Positions 1 to 4,626 of a stretch of 5,031 nt of DNA are shown in pieces. This stretch comes from JBFKPQ01 sp041628225 (lineage in GTDB: Bacteria > Actinomycetota > Acidimicrobiia > Spongiisociales > JAENVV01). Positions within the stretch are counted from its first letter, which is position 1. Each line of letters opens with the position of its first letter. The notes under the pieces were generated by a model, which did not search any database, was not told the DNA's origin, and saw nothing but the letters and a program-made list of their open reading frames with translations. The DNA lies in contig JBFKPQ010000177.1 in the NCBI GenBank assembly GCA_041628225.1, positions 1 to 5,031 on the forward strand, given 5' to 3'. The translations under genes and the position numbers were made by a program.

Positions 1-138
1 GCGATGCGCTGGGCTGCGGCAGGCAACGAGACCCGGCTGGAGATCGTTCCTGGCGCCGTCCACGCGTTCGACTACTTCGACATCGAGAGCGCCGCCCGAG
101 TGCGCCAGCAGATGTACGAGTTCCTGAGGGTCAGCTGA
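1..138 (+). CDS. Alpha/beta-hydrolase fold protein, C-terminal end only (partial)
   Basis: This reading frame is open from the left edge and ends with TGA at 136-138, leaving 45 residues of a longer protein. The visible part contains the segment LEIVPGAVHAFDYFD (residues 13-27). This resembles the last strand and catalytic-histidine loop of alpha/beta hydrolases of the dienelactone hydrolase or hormone-sensitive-lipase/acetyl-esterase type, where a Pro-Gly-x-x-His-x-Phe motif carries the triad histidine (here His21). The closing helix, with its RVRQQMYEFL segment, also fits the usual end of such enzymes. The nucleophile serine and acidic residue would lie upstream, outside the window, so the substrate cannot be inferred. 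The stop overlaps the stop of the convergent transporter gene by 8 bp. The family assignment rests on a short segment and is moderately secure. Confidence 0.6.
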   Translation, partial: AMRWAAAGNETRLEIVPGAVHAFDYFDIESAARVRQQMYEFLRVS

Positions 139-1300
139 CCTCGTCAGGCTCGGGCTCTGGCTCCGCCTCGGCCGCGGCAGCCACGCGGCTCTCGAGCTCG
201 ACCGACGTGGCGATCTCTTCGAACTCCTCGTCGTCGATGAGCCGATTGGCCACCACGGGGTGTTCCTGCAGATAGGCCGAAACGAAGGCTTGGATGATGG
301 CTGCGGCGGGGAGCGCGATGAAGGCGCCCAAGGCACCCATGATCGAGATACCGGCGATGGCTGCACCGAAACCGACCGCAGGATGTAACGACATCGTGCG
401 TGCGGTCACCCGCGGCGCGATGAGGATGTTCTCCACCTGCTGGTACGCGACGAGTACTGCGAGCACCCACAGGGCCTTGGTCGGGCTGTCCACGAAGGCA
501 ACGAAGAGGGGCACGACCGACGCGATGTACGTTCCGACCGCGGGAACGAACTGGCTGACGACGCCGACCCAGATCCCCAGCGCTACGGCGTGGCGGACGC
601 CGATGACGGCGAGCGCCACCGCGGTGAACACCGCAGAGCCGATGGCGAGCACCATGCGCGAGTACACGTAACCGCCGGTCTTCTCGAATGCCAGCTCCCA
701 GATCCGGATCACCTCACGCTGACGGTGCGGAGGGAACACCGAGAAGACTCGCCGGCGTAGTTTCGGGCCGTCGGCGAGCAGATAGAACGTGAAGAGCGCG
801 ACGGTGAGGGCGTTGATCACGAATCGTCCAAACGCAGATGCCACTCCCGCGACGCGCCCGGTGACGTCGGCGGCGTACTGCTGCACGATGGCACCCAGAT
901 CCCCGACACTCTCGGCCACCGCCTCGGTCGAGAGCTCGACGCCGAGCCACTCTTCGAGCTGCGGACCGTACTCCTCTACCAGCTCGGTCAGGCGGTCCGC
1001 CAGGTTGGCGCCTTCCTGGAGGACCGGGGGCAACATCACCGCGAAGAAGCCGACCGCAGCCACCAGGAGCGCGACGAACACGACGATGGTGGCCGTGCCC
1101 CGCTTCCAGCCGCGTTTCGACAGGTAGCGGACCGCGGGCTCCAGCGCGAACGACAAGAACAGCGCCAGGACGAGGTTGACGATCAGCGAAGACAGCTCGC
1201 CGAAGACGAACAAGAACACCCGCATGCCGAGCCAGATGAGGACGAGCCACCACAACAGGCGCGGAAGCCAGCGTGGCATCGTCTCCTCGGTGGTGTCCAT
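131..1300 (-). CDS. AI-2E family (UPF0118) membrane transporter / permease
   Basis: This is a 389-residue integral membrane protein. Hydrophobic segments lie at about residues 14-34, 38-53, 68-92, 157-176, 214-234, 238-270, 274-293 and 305-345. A polar, amphipathic stretch (about 93-150) between the third and fourth segments is typical of the family. The C-terminal half has the family signature QVENILIAPRV (288-298), followed by LHP (305-307) and a Gly/Ala-rich last membrane region. Length and layout fit the AI-2E exporter family (TqsA/YdiK/PerM-like). Members export different small molecules or ions, so autoinducer-2 transport should not be assumed. The tail (370-389) is acidic, with repeated Glu-Pro pairs, and probably cytoplasmic. 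The ATG at 1300 has no Shine-Dalgarno but has TACGCT 8 bases upstream. Met8 (1279) is an alternative start preceded by GAGGAG. The gene lies 46 bases downstream of sseA on the same strand and could be partly cotranscribed with it. Confidence 0.88.
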   Translation of the reverse strand: MDTTEETMPRWLPRLLWWLVLIWLGMRVFLFVFGELSSLIVNLVLALFLSFALEPAVRYLSKRGWKRGTATIVVFVALLVAAVGFFAVMLPPVLQEGANLADRLTELVEEYGPQLEEWLGVELSTEAVAESVGDLGAIVQQYAADVTGRVAGVASAFGRFVINALTVALFTFYLLADGPKLRRRVFSVFPPHRQREVIRIWELAFEKTGGYVYSRMVLAIGSAVFTAVALAVIGVRHAVALGIWVGVVSQFVPAVGTYIASVVPLFVAFVDSPTKALWVLAVLVAYQQVENILIAPRVTARTMSLHPAVGFGAAIAGISIMGALGAFIALPAAAIIQAFVSAYLQEHPVVANRLIDDEEFEEIATSVELESRVAAAAEAEPEPEPDEVS

Positions 1301-1336
1301 CCCGCCGGAGCGTACCGGCGGGCGGCCCCCCGCCGG
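1301..1336 (-). repeat. Three alternating copies of an 8-bp inverted repeat before the AI-2E gene
   Basis: CCCGCCGG occurs at 1301-1308 and again at 1329-1336, with its exact reverse complement CCGGCGGG between them at 1315-1322. The middle arm can pair perfectly with either outer arm, each time leaving a 6-base loop, so two mutually exclusive 8-bp GC-only hairpins are possible. One of them ends directly against the ATG at 1300. There is no U-run, so neither hairpin is a standard intrinsic terminator. Possible roles are an intercistronic hairpin after sseA, an attenuator, or a DNA operator around the candidate -10 box. Confidence 0.55.
1309..1314 (-). promoter_or_regulatory. Candidate -10 box (TACGCT) for leaderless AI-2E transporter mRNA
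   Basis: On the minus strand TACGCT matches TANNNT and ends 8 bases before the ATG at 1300, a spacing that would start transcription at or next to the start codon. It occupies the loop between two arms of the inverted repeat at 1301-1322. No -35 element is evident. It is only weakly AT-rich, so chance remains possible. Confidence 0.35.
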
Positions 1337-1346
1337 GGTATTTGGG

Positions 1347-2222
1347 TCAGCGCTCGATGGGCGCGCCGACCAGGTTGCCCCACTCCGTCCACGAACCGTC
1401 GTAGTTGCGAACCTGCGGGTAGCCGAGGAGATGTGTCAGGACGAACCAGGTATGCGAGGACCGCTCCCCGATGCGGCAGTAGGCGATGACGTCGTCTTCG
1501 GGACGGAGCCCGAGTTCGCCCTCGTAGATCGAGCGCAACTCCTCGACACCCTTGAAGGTCCCGTCGTCGTTCGCCGCAGCCTTCCATGGCTTGCTCTTGG
1601 CGGTCGGGATGTGACCTCCCCGCAGGGCGCCTTCTTGCGGATACTCAGGCATGTGCAGCTTCTCGCCCCGGAACTCCTCCGGAGAGCGAACGTCGACCAA
1701 GGGGCCACCGGCCACGAGGTGGGCGAACACGTCGTCACGGAAGGCGCGGATCGGACCGTCGTGTCGCTCTGGTACCGGATAGGTCGCCGGCGATCGCTCC
1801 GGAACCTCAGTGGTCATCGGGCGTCCCTCTTCGATCCACTTCATCCGCCCCCCGTTCATGAGCCGGGTGTCGGCGTGGCCGAACAAGGTGAAGACCCACA
1901 GCGCATACGCCGCCCACCAATTGAAGTTGTCGCCGTAGAACACGACGGTGTGCTCGGGGCCGATGCCCTTTGCTCCGACCATCTCGGCGAACCGATCGGC
2001 ATCGAGGTAGTCGCGAATGAGCGGATCGTTGAGGTCGTCGTGCCAGTCGACCTTGACGGCCCCTGGAATGTGGCCGGTGTGGTAGAGCAGCACATCCTCG
2101 TCCGATTCGACGACCACCACCCGTGGGTCGGAAAGGTGATCCGCCACCCATTGGGTGGTGACCAGCTTGTGGGGATGGGCGTATCCCTGCAGTTCGGACG
2201 AGGGATCGGCGGGTACGGACAT
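1347..2222 (-). CDS. sseA: SseA-type sulfurtransferase (tandem rhodanese domains)
   Basis: This 291-residue cytoplasmic protein has two rhodanese domains, at about residues 20-140 and 155-288. It should transfer sulfane sulfur from thiosulfate or 3-mercaptopyruvate to a thiophilic acceptor through a persulfide on its only cysteine, Cys249. Cys249 opens the active-site loop CRIGERS (249-255), followed by HTWF and the C-terminal NYDGSWTEWGN block. In the N-terminal domain the matching loop reads YGDNFNWW (96-103), with Asp98 where a cysteine would be, as expected of the inactive domain. HIPGAVKVDW (51-60) and DVRSPEEF (177-184) are further family motifs. From memory it is very close along its length to M. 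tuberculosis SseA (Rv3283), and it lacks the CG[S/T]GVT loop of classical mercaptopyruvate enzymes. The start at 2222 is firm: AAGGAGG lies 6 bases upstream. It is divergent from sufE. Family assignment is secure; the physiological sulfur donor is not known. Confidence 0.93.
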   Translation of the reverse strand: MSVPADPSSELQGYAHPHKLVTTQWVADHLSDPRVVVVESDEDVLLYHTGHIPGAVKVDWHDDLNDPLIRDYLDADRFAEMVGAKGIGPEHTVVFYGDNFNWWAAYALWVFTLFGHADTRLMNGGRMKWIEEGRPMTTEVPERSPATYPVPERHDGPIRAFRDDVFAHLVAGGPLVDVRSPEEFRGEKLHMPEYPQEGALRGGHIPTAKSKPWKAAANDDGTFKGVEELRSIYEGELGLRPEDDVIAYCRIGERSSHTWFVLTHLLGYPQVRNYDGSWTEWGNLVGAPIER

Positions 2223-2228
2223 GTAACT

Positions 2229-2235
2229 CCTCCTT
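2229..2235 (-). promoter_or_regulatory. Strong Shine-Dalgarno site of sseA
   Basis: The minus strand reads AAGGAGG, a nearly perfect match to the 16S rRNA tail, 6 bases before the ATG at 2222. It fixes the sseA start. It is also the only full-strength ribosome binding site correctly placed before a gene start in this window. Confidence 0.85.
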
Positions 2236-2242
2236 CGTTGTC

Positions 2243-2248
2243 AAGATA
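2243..2248 (-). promoter_or_regulatory. Candidate -10 box (TATCTT) for sseA
   Basis: On the minus strand TATCTT matches the TANNNT pattern. It would place the transcription start near 2236, giving a leader of about 14 bases that just contains the Shine-Dalgarno site. No good -35 hexamer is seen. A short imperfect palindrome, CTATC-CA-GATAG at 2252-2263, lies immediately upstream and could be a regulator site. Confidence 0.4.
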
Positions 2249-2267
2249 CCACTATCCAGATAGGAGA

Positions 2268-2281
2268 AACTCGGCCGAGTT
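2268..2281. promoter_or_regulatory. 14-bp perfect palindrome in the sseA-sufE divergent promoter region (candidate operator)
   Basis: AACTCGGCCGAGTT is its own exact reverse complement over 14 bases. It lies between the two divergent genes and ends 3 bases before the candidate -10 box of sufE at 2285-2290, so it would occupy the -35/-10 spacer. A protein bound there could repress or, as MerR-type activators do, distort and activate the sufE promoter. It is about 20 bases upstream of the sseA -10 candidate and so could act on both genes. The binding protein is unknown. Confidence 0.5.
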
Positions 2282-2284
2282 GCG

Positions 2285-2290
2285 TACAAT
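2285..2290 (+). promoter_or_regulatory. Candidate -10 box (TACAAT) for leaderless sufE transcription
   Basis: TACAAT is one mismatch from the consensus TATAAT and stands out in GC-rich DNA. It ends 9 bases before the sufE ATG, so the transcript should begin within a few bases of the start codon. No Shine-Dalgarno lies between, which agrees with a leaderless or near-leaderless mRNA. The -35 position is taken up by the 14-bp palindrome and the sequence just left of it, with no TTGACA-like match. Confidence 0.6.
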
Positions 2291-2299
2291 CACCGCCCC

Positions 2300-2728
2300 A
2301 TGTCCTACCCACCGAAGCTCCAGCGCATCATCGACCTGTTTGGTTCCGCTCCGAAAGACATCCGCATCCAGGCGCTCCTCGACTACGCCAACCGCCTCCC
2401 GGCGCTGCCGGAGCGACTGGCCGATCGCGAAGCGCTCGAACAGGTACACGAATGCCAGACGCCGTTCTTCCTGGCCGTCGAGCTCGACGATGAACAGCGC
2501 GTGACCATGTGGTTCGACAGCCCACCGGAGTCGCCGACCGTGCGCGGCTACGCCGGCATCCTTCACGAAGGACTGGACCAAGAACCTGCCGAGGCGATCC
2601 TGGAGCTACCGAACGACTTCTACTACGGCATCGGACTCGAAGACGTCGTGACGCCACAGCGGCTGCGCGGCATGGGCGCGATCCTGGCGCGTCTGAAGCG
2701 GCAGATCCGCGATCAGCTCGCTGCCTAG
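2300..2728 (+). CDS. sufE: SufE-family cysteine desulfurase sulfur acceptor
   Basis: This 142-residue protein matches the SufE family in length and motifs. SufE proteins accept the persulfide formed by a cysteine desulfurase (SufS or CsdA) and pass the sulfur to the Fe-S scaffold. The acceptor is Cys52, the only cysteine, in VHECQTPFFLAVE (49-61), matching the EC-Q-S/T-P loop of actinobacterial SufE. The RGYAGILHEGL block (82-92), the FYYGIGLEDVVTP block (107-119) and RLRGMGAILARLKR (121-134) are also characteristic. From memory it is close to M. tuberculosis Rv3284, whose neighbour is sseA, so the pairing is conserved, although here the two genes are divergent. No SufS, SufB, SufC or SufD gene is visible in the window. 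The ATG at 2300 has no Shine-Dalgarno but sits 9 bases after TACAAT. It is probably the first gene of a sufE-dehydrogenase-murI transcription unit. Confidence 0.92.
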   Translation: MSYPPKLQRIIDLFGSAPKDIRIQALLDYANRLPALPERLADREALEQVHECQTPFFLAVELDDEQRVTMWFDSPPESPTVRGYAGILHEGLDQEPAEAILELPNDFYYGIGLEDVVTPQRLRGMGAILARLKRQIRDQLAA

Positions 2729-2734
2729 TAGCGT
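2729..2734 (+). promoter_or_regulatory. Weak candidate -10 box (TAGCGT) before the dehydrogenase
   Basis: TAGCGT fits TANNNT and ends 6 bases before the ATG at 2741. It directly follows the sufE stop, producing tandem TAG codons, so part of the match comes from the stop codon and a second stop. It may mark an internal leaderless start, or may simply be chance in a short intercistronic gap. Confidence 0.2.
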
Positions 2735-2740
2735 CGCGCC

Positions 2741-3502
2741 ATGGAACTTCGCGACACCACCGTCATCGTCACCGGAGGGGCTTCCGGACTCGGAGCCGCC
2801 ACCGCCCGACGCGTTGCTTCATCAGGCGCCAGGGTCCTCATCATGGACCTGCAGGACGCCAAGGGCGACGCCCTCGCCGACGAACTGGGAGGCGCTTATG
2901 TGCATGCCGACGTCACCGATGAATCCGAGGTAGCGCGCGCCATCGACGTCGCGGTGGAGATGGGCTCCGTGTTCGGACTCGTGAACTGCGCGGGTATCGG
3001 GCCCCCGGCTCGGACCCTGAATCGGGAGGGTCAGCCACACGACCTCGGCCACTTCACGAAGGTCATCGAGATCAACCTGATCGGAACGTTCAACTGCATA
3101 CGCCTGGCCGCGGCCGCGATGGCGGCCAACGAGCCGCAGGGATCCAACGAGCGTGGAGCCATCGTCAACACGGCATCGGTGGCGGCGTTCGACGGCCAGA
3201 TCGGACAGGCCGCCTACTCGGCCTCCAAAGGAGGCATTGTCGGCATGACGCTGCCCGTGGCGCGCGACCTGGCGTCGGTCGGCATCCGCGTCAACACGAT
3301 CGCGCCCGGGATCATCGACACGCCGCTGCTGGCCGGGCTGCCGGAGCCGGCCCGGGAGTCGCTCGGGCAACAGGTCCTCCATCCCAAGCGCCTCGGGACC
3401 CCGGACGAATACGCCGAGCTCGCCCATCTGCTCCTCACCCATTCGTACATGAACGGTGAGACGGTGAGGATGGACGGCGGCATCCGCATGGGCCCGAAGT
3501 AG
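2741..3502 (+). CDS. Short-chain dehydrogenase/reductase, 3-hydroxyacyl-CoA dehydrogenase type II (HSD10-like)
   Basis: This 253-residue classical SDR is complete. The cofactor motif TGGASGLG lies at residues 11-18, Asp36 at the end of the second strand indicates NAD(H) rather than NADP(H), and DVT (57-59) and NCAG (82-85) follow. The catalytic tetrad is Asn112, Ser146, Tyr159 and Lys163. The blocks NTASVAAFDGQIGQAAYSAS (143-162) and GGIVGMTLPVARDLASVGIR (164-183), with IAPGIIDTPLL (187-197) and the ending NGETVRMDGGIRM, closely match human HSD17B10 (HADH2). The best prediction is therefore NAD-dependent oxidation of 3-hydroxyacyl-CoA or 2-methyl-3-hydroxybutyryl-CoA in fatty-acid or isoleucine breakdown, in the cytoplasm. 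Generic FabG is less likely given these blocks. It begins 12 bases after sufE and ends 10 bases before murI, with no Shine-Dalgarno, so cotranscription is likely. No beta-oxidation partner is nearby. The exact substrate is inferred. Confidence 0.9.
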   Translation: MELRDTTVIVTGGASGLGAATARRVASSGARVLIMDLQDAKGDALADELGGAYVHADVTDESEVARAIDVAVEMGSVFGLVNCAGIGPPARTLNREGQPHDLGHFTKVIEINLIGTFNCIRLAAAAMAANEPQGSNERGAIVNTASVAAFDGQIGQAAYSASKGGIVGMTLPVARDLASVGIRVNTIAPGIIDTPLLAGLPEPARESLGQQVLHPKRLGTPDEYAELAHLLLTHSYMNGETVRMDGGIRMGPK

Positions 3503-3512
3503 CCCCAACCGC

Positions 3513-4298
3513 ATGACTCGAATCGGCATCTTCGATTCGGGACTCGGAGGGCTGTCCGTCCTGGTGCACGCCACCCGCCTTCTACCCGAACGGGCCTTCA
3601 CGTACGTCGCCGACCAGGCTCGGGCGCCGTACGGTGACCTACCTGTCGAGTCGGTCAGGAGCCACGCCCATGACATCGTCCAGGGGTTGATCGACGATGG
3701 GTCCGACGTCGTGGTCGTGGCATGCAACACCGCTTCGGAGGCGGCTCTCGACGATCTGAGAGCGCGGCATCCGGACGTGGCGGTGGTCGGCATGGAGCCG
3801 GCCGTCAAGCCGGCCGTCGCACTCACGCGGACGGGCACGATCGGGGTTCTGGCCACCAGCGGCACGATCGCCGGACGCCGGCTCTCGTCGGTCATCGAAC
3901 GCTTCGCCGCCGACCGCCGTGTCTTGACGCAGGCCTGCCCGGGCCTGGTCGAACTGGTCGAAGACGGACTGGCCGACTCGAGCGAGGCGCGCCGGATGCT
4001 GTCGGAGTACGTGCATCCGCTCGTTGCGGATGGCGCGGACACGCTCGTGCTCGGCTGCACCCACTACACGTTCCTCGCCGACAGCCTGCGCACCGTCGTC
4101 GGGGACGACATCGCCATCGTGGACCCGGCCGAAGCGGTCGCCGCTCAGATCCGTAGGGTGGCCGGTCCTGCTACCGAGGGACCAGGGCCGACTCGATTCG
4201 AAACCACGGGCGACCCCGTACGCATGCGCCGCCAACTCAACGAGATCCTTGGGATCGACGCTCCCGTTCACTCACCCGCCTGGATGGACCGCAGGTAG
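3513..4298 (+). CDS. murI: Glutamate racemase
   Basis: This 261-residue enzyme interconverts L- and D-glutamate without a cofactor, supplying D-Glu to MurD for the peptidoglycan stem peptide. All family landmarks are present: FDSGLGGLSV (residues 7-16) with Asp8 and Ser9, PYG (39-41), the first catalytic cysteine Cys71 in VVACNTAS (68-75), ACPGLVELVEDG (141-152), and the second catalytic cysteine Cys182 with His184 in LGCTHYTF (180-187). Length is normal for MurI. The two-cysteine arrangement supports glutamate over aspartate racemase, although the two families are related. The start is 10 bases after the dehydrogenase stop and lacks a Shine-Dalgarno, so expression probably depends on the upstream unit. 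The last 31 bases overlap the 3' end of the convergent cytochrome gene, leaving no room for a terminator between them. Confidence 0.95.
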   Translation: MTRIGIFDSGLGGLSVLVHATRLLPERAFTYVADQARAPYGDLPVESVRSHAHDIVQGLIDDGSDVVVVACNTASEAALDDLRARHPDVAVVGMEPAVKPAVALTRTGTIGVLATSGTIAGRRLSSVIERFAADRRVLTQACPGLVELVEDGLADSSEARRMLSEYVHPLVADGADTLVLGCTHYTFLADSLRTVVGDDIAIVDPAEAVAAQIRRVAGPATEGPGPTRFETTGDPVRMRRQLNEILGIDAPVHSPAWMDRR

Positions 4299-4579
4299 GC
4301 GACGACCCGATCGATCTGATCGGCCGAGAGTTCGCTGCCAAACGCCGGCATCCGGCCCCTCCCGCGGGTCACGGTCAACACCAGGGCAGCATCGTCCTTC
4401 GTTGCCGCTTCCGACTCTGGTCCGAGGTCAGGTCCGATCGAGCCACCCCGCGCGTCGACGCCATGACACCTGGCACAGGTGGCTGCGAAGATCTCGGCGC
4501 CAGTCGCATCGGCCGGCAGTGGCTCGATGCAGGCGCCGGCGAGCAGGAGGAGACCGAGGAGGAATGCGTAGGCGCGCAC
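4268..4579 (-). CDS. Small lipoprotein c-type cytochrome (class I, monoheme)
   Basis: Read from the GTG at 4579 this is a 103-residue exported electron carrier. It starts MRAYAFLLGLLLLAGAC, a short lipoprotein signal with Cys17 as the lipid-modified residue, so it should be anchored on the outer face of the cytoplasmic membrane. CARCH (35-39) binds heme c through Cys35 and Cys38, with His39 as axial ligand. GPDLG follows, and GRMPAF places Met77 as the likely second ligand. The end, LSADQIDRVVAYLRSI, is the usual C-terminal helix. The frame also opens at an ATG at 4618 (116 residues), but that puts 13 uncharged-to-acidic residues before the signal peptide and almost abuts the divergent gene. 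The GTG has TAGTCT 7 bases upstream and is preferred. The redox partner is unknown: no oxidase or dehydrogenase lies alongside. Confidence 0.85.
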   Translation of the reverse strand: MRAYAFLLGLLLLAGACIEPLPADATGAEIFAATCARCHGVDARGGSIGPDLGPESEAATKDDAALVLTVTRGRGRMPAFGSELSADQIDRVVAYLRSIQAGE

Positions 4580-4611
4580 GCCACCAAGACTAGGCACGGC
4601 CCAGGTGGCGT
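4578..4611. repeat. 8-bp inverted repeat (ACGCCACC / GGTGGCGT) in the cytochrome-DUF368 divergent promoter region
   Basis: ACGCCACC at 4578-4585 is the exact reverse complement of GGTGGCGT at 4604-4611, with 18 bases between. The left arm overlaps the cytochrome GTG start and begins 1 base downstream of its candidate -10. The right arm ends 1 base before the candidate -10 of the DUF368 gene. It may be a two-half-site operator serving both promoters, or a chance GC-rich match. Confidence 0.4.
4587..4592 (-). promoter_or_regulatory. Candidate -10 box (TAGTCT) for leaderless cytochrome c mRNA
   Basis: TAGTCT on the minus strand fits TANNNT and lies 7 bases before the GTG at 4579, where the lipoprotein signal peptide begins. 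Its position supports the GTG as the true start, because the box would be inside the coding sequence if translation began at 4618. No -35 element is obvious. Confidence 0.45.
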
Positions 4612-4612
4612 C

Positions 4613-4618
4613 TACCAT
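4613..4618 (+). promoter_or_regulatory. Candidate -10 box (TACCAT) for leaderless DUF368 gene transcription
   Basis: TACCAT fits TANNNT and ends 8 bases before the ATG at 4627, with no Shine-Dalgarno in between. It lies immediately after the right arm of the inverted repeat at 4604-4611. The geometry is like that of the sufE start (9 bases). Confidence 0.45.
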
Positions 4619-4626
4619 CCGTCGCC

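Noticed and set aside
1347..2222. Classical 3-mercaptopyruvate sulfurtransferase
   Set aside because: The active-site loop is CRIGERS, not CG[S/T]GVT. It matches the SseA/CysA thiosulfate-type loop of actinobacteria better, although the true donor is unproven.
2239..2244. TTGACA on the minus strand, a perfect -35 hexamer, upstream of sseA
   Set aside because: It is only 16 bases before the sseA ATG, so a promoter using it would start transcription inside the coding region. It overlaps the TATCTT -10 candidate and is probably chance.
1176..2504. 442-codon open frame on the plus strand opposite the transporter start and sseA, running into sufE
   Set aside because: It crosses three genes and a promoter region, has no family resemblance, and mirrors sseA codons.
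2822..4060. 412-codon open frame on the minus strand opposite the dehydrogenase and murI
   Set aside because: Its translation is Ser/Arg/Thr-rich with no recognisable domain. Both sense-strand genes carry complete catalytic motifs over the same stretch. Long antisense frames are expected in GC-rich DNA.
4163..4187. Possible hairpin GGTCC...GGACC near the end of murI
   Set aside because: It has a short 5-bp stem inside the coding sequence, with no U-run and no functional context.
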